From positions 3,347 to 8,535 of the forward strand of contig PMBX01000120.1 of assembly GCA_003153915.1 (NCBI GenBank): a DNA stretch of 5,189 bases, given 5' to 3'. Source of the stretch: Phycisphaerales bacterium (GTDB taxonomy: Bacteria; Planctomycetota; Phycisphaerae; SM23-33). The translations under genes and the position numbers were made by a program. Under the pieces are notes generated by a model that saw only the letters and a list, made by a program, of their open reading frames with translations, was not told the DNA's origin and did not search any database. Positions 1 through 5,189 of the stretch are shown here, one piece after another (the stretch's first letter is position 1; each line of letters starts with the position of its first letter).

Positions 1-515
1 TCCATCAGCAGCACCTCCGGCTCGATCGCCAGTAAGCGCGAGATGCACAGCCTCTGCTGCTGCTCGGCTGACAGGTCCAGTGCAGGTTGCTGGAGCTTGT
101 CTTTGAGGTCGTCCCACAGCCGCGTTGCCACCAGGCTGGATTGCACGACGGCCCCCAGGTTTGCTCCGTGGTTCAACCCGTGCACGCGAGGCCCGTAGGC
201 CACGTTGTCGAAGACTGACAACGGGAAAGGATTGGGCCGCTGAAAGACCATCCCCACTCGCTGGCGCAGACCAGTAAGGTCCACGCCCGGTTGGTTGATG
301 TCCCGGCCTTCCAGCAGGATCTGCCCGGTGATCCGCACGCCTTCCACCAGGTCGTTCATCCGGTTGAAGCACCGCAGCAATGTGCTTTTGCCGCAACCTG
401 AAGGGCCGATAATCGCCGTGATGGTACGAGGGCGGATGGAGATGCCAACGTCCTTGAGCGCATGGAACTTGCGGTAGAAAAGGTTCAGGTCGCAGGCCTG
501 AATCATGTAGTCCAT
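1..515 (-). CDS. pstB: PstB1, phosphate ABC transporter ATPase (3' end outside window)
   Basis: Cytoplasmic ATPase subunit of the Pst phosphate importer. The first 171 residues are visible; PstB proteins usually have about 250-270. The start is ATG at 515, 9 nt after the upstream pstB2 stop, with AGGA about 7 nt before it. Walker A is GPSGCGKST (37-45) and the Q-loop is VGMVFQRPNPFP (87-98) with Gln92. The family motif YDNVAYGPR appears as FDNVAYGPR (102-110). The signature, normally LSGGQQQR, reads LSAEQQQR (148-155): both glycines are replaced, by Ala150 and Glu151. The frame stays open on both sides of this motif, so it does not look like decay. The window ends inside Walker B (VLLM, 168-171), so Walker B, D-loop and H-loop cannot be judged. 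It is the last visible gene of the pst operon; phoU often follows such operons but would lie outside. The pstB family call is firm. Pairing with PstB2 in a mixed dimer is inference. Confidence 0.95.
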   Translation of the reverse strand, partial: MDYMIQACDLNLFYRKFHALKDVGISIRPRTITAIIGPSGCGKSTLLRCFNRMNDLVEGVRITGQILLEGRDINQPGVDLTGLRQRVGMVFQRPNPFPLSVFDNVAYGPRVHGLNHGANLGAVVQSSLVATRLWDDLKDKLQQPALDLSAEQQQRLCISRLLAIEPEVLLM

Positions 516-524
516 GCTTCGATC

Positions 525-1343
525 CTATCCAAAGTGCCCGGTGATGTAGTCTCCCGTGCGCCCGTCGGCGGGATTAGTGAACACTTGCGTGGTAAGCCCC
601 ACCTCCACCAGTTCGCCCATCAGGAAAAATGCCGTCCGATCCGAAGCGCGTGCCGCCTGCTTGGTGTTGTTGGTCACCAGCACCACACAATATCGCGATT
701 TCAACTCCGCCAGGGCGTCCTCGATCTTGGCCGTGGAGATGGGGTCCAGCCCCGAACAAGGTTCGTCCAGCAACAGCACCTCCGGTTCCAGCGCCAGCAC
801 CCTCGCCAGGCAGAGGCGCTGCTGTTGCCCGCCAGAGAGGTTGGTCGCCGCCTCGCCCAGCCGGTCCTTGACCTCATCCCACAGGAACGCGCTGCGCAGG
901 CCCGACTCGACAAGTTCGTCCAGACGGCGACGATCCCGCACCCCCGCCAATCTGGGACCATAGGCGATGTTGTCGTAGATCGCCCACGGCAACGGGGTGG
1001 GAACAGCGTAGACCGTGCCCACCCGACGCCGCAGCGCCGCTACATCCGTGGATGAATCGTAGATATCTCCGCCATCCAACAGGATCCGCCCCGTGTGGCG
1101 AAAATCATCATCGAGGTCGTTGAGGCGGTTGAGGCTGCGCAGCAGCGTGGTCTTGCCGCTGCCGGCAGGACCGATGATCGCCAGGCGCTGGCGGGGGTAA
1201 ATGGATAGATGGATGTTCCTCAACACCGCCTGGGCGCCGAAAAAGGCGATGAAATCTTCCACGACGATCTTGGCCTGGTGGGAACCGCTCCCCACCGGCG
1301 TGGCCGGCCCGGTGACTTCACTTTGTGAGGTCGCTACGTTCAT
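525..1343 (-). CDS. pstB: PstB2, phosphate ABC transporter ATPase with degenerate Q- and H-loops
   Basis: Second ATPase subunit of the Pst phosphate importer, 272 aa, full length for the family. It starts at ATG 1343, 4 nt after the pstA stop, and ends with TAG. An extra polar stretch of about 25 residues precedes the ABC domain. Intact motifs are Walker A GPAGSGKT (58-65), signature LSGGQQQR (169-176), Walker B VLLLDE (189-194) and D-loop SGLD (197-200). Two catalytic positions are changed. The Q-loop, VFQ in ordinary PstB, reads VYA, putting Ala113 where Gln is expected. The H-loop, VTHN in ordinary PstB, reads VTNN, putting Asn225 where the switch His is expected. The family-typical tail KQAARASDRTAFFLMGELVE (228-247) follows. 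Tandem pstB genes are known, for example in Bacillus subtilis. The altered residues suggest that this subunit's own Walker site hydrolyses ATP poorly, while its signature can complete the site of PstB1. Confidence 0.96.
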   Translation of the reverse strand: MNVATSQSEVTGPATPVGSGSHQAKIVVEDFIAFFGAQAVLRNIHLSIYPRQRLAIIGPAGSGKTTLLRSLNRLNDLDDDFRHTGRILLDGGDIYDSSTDVAALRRRVGTVYAVPTPLPWAIYDNIAYGPRLAGVRDRRRLDELVESGLRSAFLWDEVKDRLGEAATNLSGGQQQRLCLARVLALEPEVLLLDEPCSGLDPISTAKIEDALAELKSRYCVVLVTNNTKQAARASDRTAFFLMGELVEVGLTTQVFTNPADGRTGDYITGHFG

Positions 1344-1347
1344 CCGC

Positions 1348-2181
1348 TTAACTCATTTTGGTAATGAATCGCCGCATGATCCAATAAGCCGTCAGGTCGA
1401 TCGCTAGGATCGCCACGATCAGCACCGCCGCCGTCGCATAGGCCATGTTCATGGAGATACCCTCGCGCGACAGGGTGTAAAAGTGCAGCGCCAGGGTGCG
1501 ACAAGAACCCAGCAGCGACGGCATGCGCAGCGCCGAACCTGCCGTCAACATCACCGCGGCTGTCTCGGAGATGCACCTGCCCAACGACAAAACGATTCCG
1601 GTGGTGATACCCGGCAGCGCCGAGCGTAGCACCACGTGCGTCACCATCTGCCAGCGGGTGCTGCCAAGCCCGTAGCTGACCTCCCGGAAGGACCATGGCA
1701 CCGCGCGGATGGCCTCCTCGCTGGTGCGGATGATCGTCGGAAGGGCCATCAAGGCCAGCGTCAGCGCCCCGGAGAGCACCGACAGCCCCAGGCCCAACGC
1801 GATGACGAAGAAGGCGAATCCAAACAATCCGAAGATGATCGAGGGAATCCCCGCCAGGCAATCGGCACCGAAGCGGATGACGGCAGTCAGACGTCCCTTG
1901 CGTGTATACTCGGTGAGGTAGACCGCCGTCACCACCCCAACCGGAGCGGCGATCAGGACGGCCAGCCCCGTCACCGCCAGCGTGCCCACGATGATTGGAA
2001 ATACACCGCCTTCGCGCCCCATCTTTTCCGGGGAGCGGCTGAGGAAATCCCAGGTCACATAAGGCAGCCCGTGGGCAAGCACGTGTCCGATGATGAAGGC
2101 CAGGATTGCAATCGTAATGGCCGTCAGTAACCACAGGAAGGCCACCACCAGTCGTTGGGTGATAGCGGGCGAAAGTCTCAT
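1348..2181 (-). CDS. pstA: PstA, phosphate ABC transporter permease
   Basis: Inner-membrane channel subunit that pairs with PstC to carry phosphate into the cell; 277 aa, close to the usual length (about 280-300). About six hydrophobic segments are visible, including 11-33, 61-90, 108-135 and 249-270. The conserved motif GIPSIIFGLFG lies at 111-121. The cytoplasmic EAA loop that docks onto the ATPase is at about 168-195 (YGLGSTRWQMV followed by LRSALPGITTGI), and SLGRCISETAAVM (199-211) matches the PstA/PstC family pattern. The ATG at 2181 overlaps the pstC stop in an ATGA, implying translational coupling, so this start is well supported. The gene ends in TAA 4 nt before pstB2. A longer reading frame covering 1340-2221 on the same strand is a shadow. 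No oddity is seen. Confidence 0.96.
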   Translation of the reverse strand: MRLSPAITQRLVVAFLWLLTAITIAILAFIIGHVLAHGLPYVTWDFLSRSPEKMGREGGVFPIIVGTLAVTGLAVLIAAPVGVVTAVYLTEYTRKGRLTAVIRFGADCLAGIPSIIFGLFGFAFFVIALGLGLSVLSGALTLALMALPTIIRTSEEAIRAVPWSFREVSYGLGSTRWQMVTHVVLRSALPGITTGIVLSLGRCISETAAVMLTAGSALRMPSLLGSCRTLALHFYTLSREGISMNMAYATAAVLIVAILAIDLTAYWIMRRFITKMS

Positions 2182-3038
2182 CGGACACCGGCCTTCCTCG
2201 CCCGCTTGCTCGAAACCGCAAGGGCGATGGAATTAAGGATCATGATGATGACGAACAGGACTACACCCGTGGCGAACAGGGCCTTGCGATGGTCACCGGA
2301 GGCGTAGCTCATCTCCAGGGCGATGTTGCTGGTCAGGGTCCGGACTGGGTCCAGGATGCCATGCGGCAGATCCAGCGTGTTGCCGGCAACCATGATGACG
2401 GCCATCGTCTCTCCGATGGCACGGCCCATGCCCAGTATCAGCGACGCCATTATCCCCGACTTTGCGGCCTTTAGGATGACCATGTGGGTGGTCTGCCAAC
2501 CCGTGGCGCCCAGGGCGATGGACCCGTCTCGATAGGAACGGGGCACGGCCCGCAGGGCGTCCATCGAGATGCTTGTCACCGTCGGAAGGACCATGATCCC
2601 CAACACCACCGCCGCCGCCAGGACCGACAGGCCCGGGCCTCCCAGGTGCTGGCGTATCCAGGGAACCAGGATCATCACGCCCATGAACCCATAGACCACC
2701 GATGGGATGCCCGCCAGCAGTTCGATGGCGGGCTTGAGGACCACCACCAATCGCCGCGGGCAAAACTGAGTCAACACCACCGCACAGCTAAGGCCCAGCA
2801 GACCACCAATAATCATCGCTCCCAACGTCACGGCCAGGGAACCGACAATCCATGAGAAAATGCCAAACTTGCCCTCCAGGGGATGCCAGTCGCCCGACAA
2901 CAGGAAATCCTTCAGCCCCACCCGCACGATAATCGGCAGGCCTTCCTTGAAAATATAGGCGGTAATCAACGCCAGCCCGGCGATGCCCGACATCGCCACC
3001 ATCGCCAGGACCACGCTGATAATTTTCTCCCGTTTCAC
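2178..3038 (-). CDS. pstC: PstC, phosphate ABC transporter permease
   Basis: Second inner-membrane channel subunit of the Pst importer, 286 aa. I chose GTG at 3038 as the start because it overlaps the pstS stop in GTGA, the same coupling seen at pstC/pstA, and the protein then begins VKREKIIS directly before the first membrane segment (about 7-30). The frame is open upstream to an ATG at 3224, but that extension of 62 codons lies wholly inside pstS and reads as low-complexity shadow. Other hydrophobic segments lie at about 60-90, 105-128, 137-155, 196-218 and 253-275. Family motifs are LLAGIPSVVYGFMG (107-120), the EAA-type loop IALGATGWQ (174-182) and GRAIGETMAVIMVAGN (205-220), which is very typical of PstC. 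Start confidence is good but untested. Confidence 0.95.
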   Translation of the reverse strand: MKREKIISVVLAMVAMSGIAGLALITAYIFKEGLPIIVRVGLKDFLLSGDWHPLEGKFGIFSWIVGSLAVTLGAMIIGGLLGLSCAVVLTQFCPRRLVVVLKPAIELLAGIPSVVYGFMGVMILVPWIRQHLGGPGLSVLAAAVVLGIMVLPTVTSISMDALRAVPRSYRDGSIALGATGWQTTHMVILKAAKSGIMASLILGMGRAIGETMAVIMVAGNTLDLPHGILDPVRTLTSNIALEMSYASGDHRKALFATGVVLFVIIMILNSIALAVSSKRARKAGVR

Positions 3039-3850
3039 TGGACCTTGACCAGTCCCTCGGATTCCAGCAGACGCTGGCCTTGCGAGGAGAGCACGAAGTC
3101 GATGAACCTCTGCGCCTCCGGACGAGGGGCCCCTTTGACCACAAACAGGAAGGGCCTGACCAAAGGATATTGCCCGGAGGCCACCGTCGAGGCCGAAGGA
3201 ACTACCCCGTCGATGGACAGACACTTAATGCCCCCCGACAGCCCCAGGGACATATAACCGATGGCCCCGGGGTCACCGCGGACCAGTTCCTTGACGGCAC
3301 CGTTGGACTCCTGTGTCAACGCAGAGCTGGCCACGAGGACATTGTCCATGACCAGCTTGGTGAAGGCCTCGCGGGTTCCGGAACCTTCCTCCCGGCTTAC
3401 AGGGCGAACCACCATGTCTGGCCCGCCCACATCCCGCCAATTGGTGATCTTTCCGGAGAAGATGTCCTGAATCTGTTGGCGCGTGAGTCCGTTGATGGGA
3501 TTGCTCTGGTGGACCACTACCGCCAGACCATCGCGGGCTATGACGATTCCCTTGTAGAGGGCGGCTTCCTCCGTCGATAGGGAGCGGGAGCACGTGCCGA
3601 TATCGGCGATGCCGGTAGCCAATGCCTGAATGCCCGCCGTCGAGCCACCGCCCTGGACGTCGATTTCGATGTCGGGGGCCTTTTTGTGAAATTCACCGGC
3701 TAATAGCTCCGCGAAGGGTTGGATGGAGGTGGATCCCACGACGCTAACCGCCCTGCGGGAACGGTTCTTGCAGCCGGGGCACACCATCACCAATACCAAC
3801 GCCACGGCCAGGCAAAACACCAGCCATAGCCTCTTGAGACTCCAATCCAT
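3035..3850 (-). CDS. pstS: PstS, phosphate-binding protein (probable lipoprotein)
   Basis: Extracytoplasmic phosphate receptor that delivers phosphate to PstC/PstA; 271 aa, near the size of compact PstS proteins. The start ATG at 3850 has AAGGAG 6 nt upstream. The N-terminus shows Lys6/Arg7, a hydrophobic core (8-23) and Cys27 in CPGC. This suggests a lipoprotein signal, but Cys-Pro at -3/-2 is not a classical lipobox. Ligand-site motifs of the PBP-like family are visible: VGSTSIQP (38-45), QGGGSTAGI (66-74), GTCSRSL (85-91) and PVSREEGSGTRE (150-161). The last is the hallmark Ser/Arg/Gly-Ser-Gly-Thr phosphate site. The C-terminus FIDFVLSSQGQ (249-259) is also family-typical. It is the first gene of the operon and overlaps pstC by 4 nt. 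It could in principle be a related oxyanion binder, but its pstCAB neighbours make phosphate the clear choice. Confidence 0.96.
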   Translation of the reverse strand: MDWSLKRLWLVFCLAVALVLVMVCPGCKNRSRRAVSVVGSTSIQPFAELLAGEFHKKAPDIEIDVQGGGSTAGIQALATGIADIGTCSRSLSTEEAALYKGIVIARDGLAVVVHQSNPINGLTRQQIQDIFSGKITNWRDVGGPDMVVRPVSREEGSGTREAFTKLVMDNVLVASSALTQESNGAVKELVRGDPGAIGYMSLGLSGGIKCLSIDGVVPSASTVASGQYPLVRPFLFVVKGAPRPEAQRFIDFVLSSQGQRLLESEGLVKVQ

Positions 3851-3856
3851 TTTTGT

Positions 3857-3862
3857 CTCCTT
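3857..3862 (-). promoter_or_regulatory. Ribosome binding site of pstS
   Basis: AAGGAG on the minus strand, 6 nt before the pstS ATG. It is the strongest Shine-Dalgarno match in the pst operon and fixes the pstS start. The downstream genes rely on overlaps or short gaps with weaker sites. Confidence 0.8.
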
Positions 3863-3911
3863 GTCAGTCTAACTGAACTATTCTAATGGCCGGTTCCTCC
3901 CTGTACGGGCA

Positions 3912-3941
3912 TACATAATCGCCGGGGATGAGACCTGTCAA
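3912..3941 (-). promoter_or_regulatory. Possible sigma70-type promoter of the pst operon
   Basis: On the minus strand a perfect -35 TTGACA (3941-3936) is followed, 18 nt later, by TATGTA (3917-3912), a weak -10. Transcription would start near 3905 and leave a leader of about 55 nt before pstS. I see no pair of CTGTCAT-like repeats that would make a convincing E. coli-type Pho box, although a weak -10 is common at activator-dependent promoters. Phosphate-starvation control is expected from the operon's role, not seen in the sequence. Confidence 0.35.
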
Positions 3942-4078
3942 GATTCCCTGCGGACTTATGCGGCCTATTAATTAATCCAGCCTCGGCACGTTCGCCTGGC
4001 TGGTCCTGGGCACAGTGGATGGTCAAACCGGGGCACTTGAGCCACAAGCCTGGAGATGGAGGCAAGGGGATATTTTGA

Positions 4079-4106
4079 TTGACGGAACCTGTTGGCTTTC
4101 TATAAT
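4079..4106 (+). promoter_or_regulatory. Strong sigma70-type promoter for the nusA leader or ncRNA
   Basis: TTGACG (4079-4084), a 16-nt spacer and a perfect TATAAT (4101-4106) on the plus strand. The -35 differs from consensus at one base. The predicted start is about 4112-4114. No gene begins soon after it: the next plausible start codon with a good ribosome binding site is nusA at 4616, so the transcript would have about 500 untranslated bases, broken by a terminator at 4527-4555. A promoter of this strength is usual for stable RNAs and housekeeping genes. Confidence 0.75.
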
Positions 4107-4112
4107 TCGTTT

Positions 4113-4555
4113 CAGTAACCGAGGCCGTTGCAACTGAAGCGCTGGTCGAAGGGTCGATATCCAGACCCTCTCCCCGGCGTCCTAAGGGTGAGTGTTGCCT
4201 GCCCGGACCGGTGTAAGCCCGCCCGGACAGCCCGGTGTTTTTACCGGGAAGCGGCAGTATGAGCGTACGTTACGTAACGAATCGGACGTGGTACCGTTGA
4301 AAGCTTCAAGCTGGGAGTCGCAAGAAGTGATCGAGCGCCTGATTAAAGGCCAAGCCGGTGTTTTGGCTTAGGCCCATGATGGCTCCGCCTCATGCCGAGG
4401 CCCGGGACGGAGTGCTCCGTCTCGGAAGGAACCGCAGCGGAATGTCGCCTACGCGCCTCAGGGCGCCGGGCGGCTAAATAGGCCGGATTCTCCGGTCCGC
4501 CGCGGGCCAGACCTTGCCGCGGCATGAAAAGTGGGCGAAGCGACCCACTTTTTTT
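4113..4555 (+). ncRNA. Candidate structured RNA or attenuated nusA leader, family unknown
   Basis: About 440 nt lie between a near-consensus promoter and an intrinsic terminator. No convincing coding region is seen; several short hairpins are. A 5' stem pairs CAGT (4113-4116) with ACTG (4133-4136). CGCTGG (4140-4145) pairs with CCGGCG (4174-4179), enclosing GGGTC (4151-4155) and GACCC (4164-4168). CTGCC (4199-4203) pairs with GGCAG (4253-4257), enclosing CCCGGT (4231-4236) and ACCGGG (4243-4248). CGTTACGTAACG (4268-4279) is a palindrome. GGCCAAGCC (4348-4356) pairs with 4365-4374 with one bulged A. GACGGA (4406-4411) pairs with TCCGTC (4416-4421), GCGCC (4453-4457) with GGCGC (4462-4466), CCGGA (4483-4487) with TCCGG (4491-4495), and GCCGCGG (4499-4505) with CCGCGGC (4517-4523). 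I recognise no core motif of RNase P RNA, tmRNA, SRP RNA, 6S RNA or a known riboswitch. The pairings were found by eye and are not a computed fold; GC-rich DNA gives some by chance. Confidence 0.5.
4527..4555 (+). terminator. Intrinsic terminator or attenuator upstream of nusA
   Basis: AAAAGTGGG (4527-4535) and CCCACTTTT (4544-4552) form a perfect 9-bp stem with an 8-nt loop, followed by a run of seven T (4549-4555). This is a textbook Rho-independent terminator on the plus strand. It sits 60 nt before the nusA start, so it either ends a separate RNA or attenuates nusA transcription. The bases from 4556 to 4605 show no second promoter and no gene, which favours at least some readthrough into nusA. 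Confidence 0.88.
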
Positions 4556-4605
4556 GTCGTCTCGCCGAAGTGAAGCTTAGAGTAACGAGTTGCGCTGACA
4601 GGCAT

Positions 4606-4610
4606 AAGGA
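4606..4610 (+). promoter_or_regulatory. Ribosome binding site of nusA
   Basis: AAGGA lies 5 nt before the ATG at 4616 and decides that start. Another ATG at 4611 abuts the site with no spacing and is closed after two codons by a TGA overlapping the nusA ATG, so it is unlikely to be used. Confidence 0.75.
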
Positions 4611-4615
4611 ATGCC

Positions 4616-5189
4616 ATGAACCAGGAACTTATACGACTCGTCGACGGGCTTGCCCGGGACAAGAACATCGATAAGGAAACGGTGTTTGAGGACCTGGAAG
4701 CGGCTATGCTTTCGGCCATCCGAAAAGCCAACGCCGATACGGAAGACTGCACCGTCTCCATCGACCGGCAGACCGGGGAAATCACCGCTACCATACATGG
4801 CAACCCCATGAGCGTTAGGGACTTGGGGCGAATCGCCGCCCAAACGGCAAAGCAGGTTATCATCCAGCGCATCCGCGAGGCGGAACGAGGCAGCATCTAC
4901 GATGAGTTTATGGAGCGACGCGGGCAGATCGTCACCGGGCGAGTGGCTCGCTGGGAAGGCGGCTCGTTGATCGTTGACCTCAGCAGGACCGAGGCCGTCC
5001 TGCCCAAGGGCGAACAAATCCCCGGTGAGTCCCACCTGCCGGAGGAACGCATCCGCGCCATGATCCTGGACGTCCGCGAACAGCCCAGCCAGATCAAGGT
5101 CATCCTCTCCCGCACGCACCCGGATTTCATCGTAGCCCTTTTTGAGTTGGAAGTGCCCGAAGTGGCCGAGAAGATCATCGAGATCAAGG
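4616..5189 (+). CDS. nusA: NusA, transcription termination/antitermination factor (3' end outside window)
   Basis: RNA polymerase-binding factor acting in pausing, termination and antitermination. The first 191 residues are visible. The N-terminal polymerase-binding domain begins MNQELIRLVDGLARDKNIDK and contains the hallmark helix RIAAQTAKQVIIQRIREAER (72-91). The S1 RNA-binding domain starts near GQIVTGRV (103-110) and ends with VILSRTHPDFIVALFELEVP (162-181), a pattern diagnostic of NusA. The KH domains would follow beyond the window edge. The N-terminal domain is about 30 residues shorter than in E. coli between the first strand and the RIAAQTAKQ helix. From memory, planctomycete NusA proteins share this compact form. 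The start is supported by AAGGA 5 nt upstream. No rimP gene precedes it, unlike in the rimP-nusA-infB operons of many bacteria; a terminator-like hairpin does. The frame has no break. Confidence 0.95.
   Translation, partial: MNQELIRLVDGLARDKNIDKETVFEDLEAAMLSAIRKANADTEDCTVSIDRQTGEITATIHGNPMSVRDLGRIAAQTAKQVIIQRIREAERGSIYDEFMERRGQIVTGRVARWEGGSLIVDLSRTEAVLPKGEQIPGESHLPEERIRAMILDVREQPSQIKVILSRTHPDFIVALFELEVPEVAEKIIEIK

Larger units (their letters stand above)
3851..4078. other. Intergenic region between divergent pst and nusA units
   Basis: No credible gene is seen on either strand; a frame on the minus strand (3883-4065) has no recognisable protein features and spans the probable pst control region. 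It contains the pstS ribosome binding site and the possible pst promoter. Upstream of that promoter is a 10-bp AT-rich palindrome, ATTAATTAAT (3967-3976). Immediately next to it is an inverted repeat, CCAGCC (3977-3982) and GGCTGG (3998-4003), with a 15-nt loop. Either could be an operator, but nothing in the sequence names a regulator. Confidence 0.6.

Noticed and set aside
462..1055. Long plus-strand frames opposite the pst genes, such as this one and 1636-2130
   Set aside because: They are antisense shadows of recognised Pst proteins in GC-rich DNA, with no protein family features.
2178..3224. Longer PstC starting at ATG 3224
   Set aside because: The 62 extra codons lie wholly inside pstS in another frame and look like shadow sequence. 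The GTG at 3038 gives the overlap and length expected for PstC.
4280..4305. GTGGTACCG, resembling the T-box antiterminator motif
   Set aside because: The rest of the T-box consensus does not match (the bases before and after differ), the terminator is over 200 nt away, and the downstream gene is nusA, not an aminoacyl-tRNA synthetase or amino acid gene.
4192..4371. Open frame of 59 codons on the plus strand starting with GTG and ending in TAG
   Set aside because: An AAGGG lies too close to the GTG, the protein shows no motif I recognise, and several RNA-like hairpins cross the frame, including one that spans its stop. A real small protein is not excluded, and conservation in relatives would decide.
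4405..4445. CGGAAGGAACCGCAGC, resembling the SRP RNA tetraloop region GGAAGGAAGCAGC
   Set aside because: The symmetric-loop AGCAG is absent, the flanking bases pair in a different strong hairpin (GACGGA/TCCGTC), and the helix 8 stem cannot form.
4113..4555. RNase P RNA or tmRNA, suggested by size, promoter and terminator
   Set aside because: The RNase P core GAGGAAAGTCC and its partner ACAGAA..CCGGCTTA are missing, and there is no tRNA-like end or T-arm for tmRNA on either strand.
4474..5119. Minus-strand frames opposite nusA
   Set aside because: NusA on the plus strand is unmistakable; these frames are shadows, and one also crosses the terminator.

Overview
The window holds two divergently transcribed units, both typical of a free-living bacterium with a GC-rich genome. 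The left 3.85 kb, on the minus strand, is a high-affinity phosphate uptake (Pst) operon read right to left: pstS, pstC, pstA and two tandem pstB genes. The second pstB runs off the left edge. The right end, on the plus strand, carries the first 191 codons of nusA, which runs off the right edge. The compact NusA N-terminal domain and the wording of its S1 domain recall planctomycete NusA. That is an impression from memory and does not establish the organism.

The Pst genes are tightly packed: pstS/pstC and pstC/pstA overlap by 4 nt (GTGA and ATGA), 4 nt separate pstA from the first pstB, and 9 nt separate the two pstB genes. PstS binds phosphate outside the inner membrane, PstC and PstA form the channel, and the two PstB proteins supply ATPase sites. 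The two ATPases are degenerate in complementary ways. PstB1 (1-515) keeps its Walker A and Q-loop glutamine but has LSAEQ in place of the LSGGQ signature. PstB2 (525-1343) keeps LSGGQ, Walker A and Walker B but has lost the Q-loop Gln (Ala) and the switch His (Asn). In a heterodimer this gives one fully canonical and one degenerate ATP site.

The 765-base gap between pstS and nusA has two parts. Bases 3851-4078 hold the pst ribosome binding site, a possible promoter with a perfect TTGACA, and some short palindromes. Bases 4079-4615 hold a near-consensus sigma70-type promoter on the plus strand (TTGACG, 16 nt, TATAAT), then about 440 nt without a convincing gene but rich in GC hairpins, then a textbook intrinsic terminator 60 nt before the nusA start. 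This is either a stand-alone structured RNA or a long attenuated nusA leader. I could not match it to RNase P RNA, tmRNA, SRP RNA, T-box or the common riboswitches. It is the best candidate here for something undescribed. No rimP gene lies in the segment immediately before nusA, where many bacteria have it.
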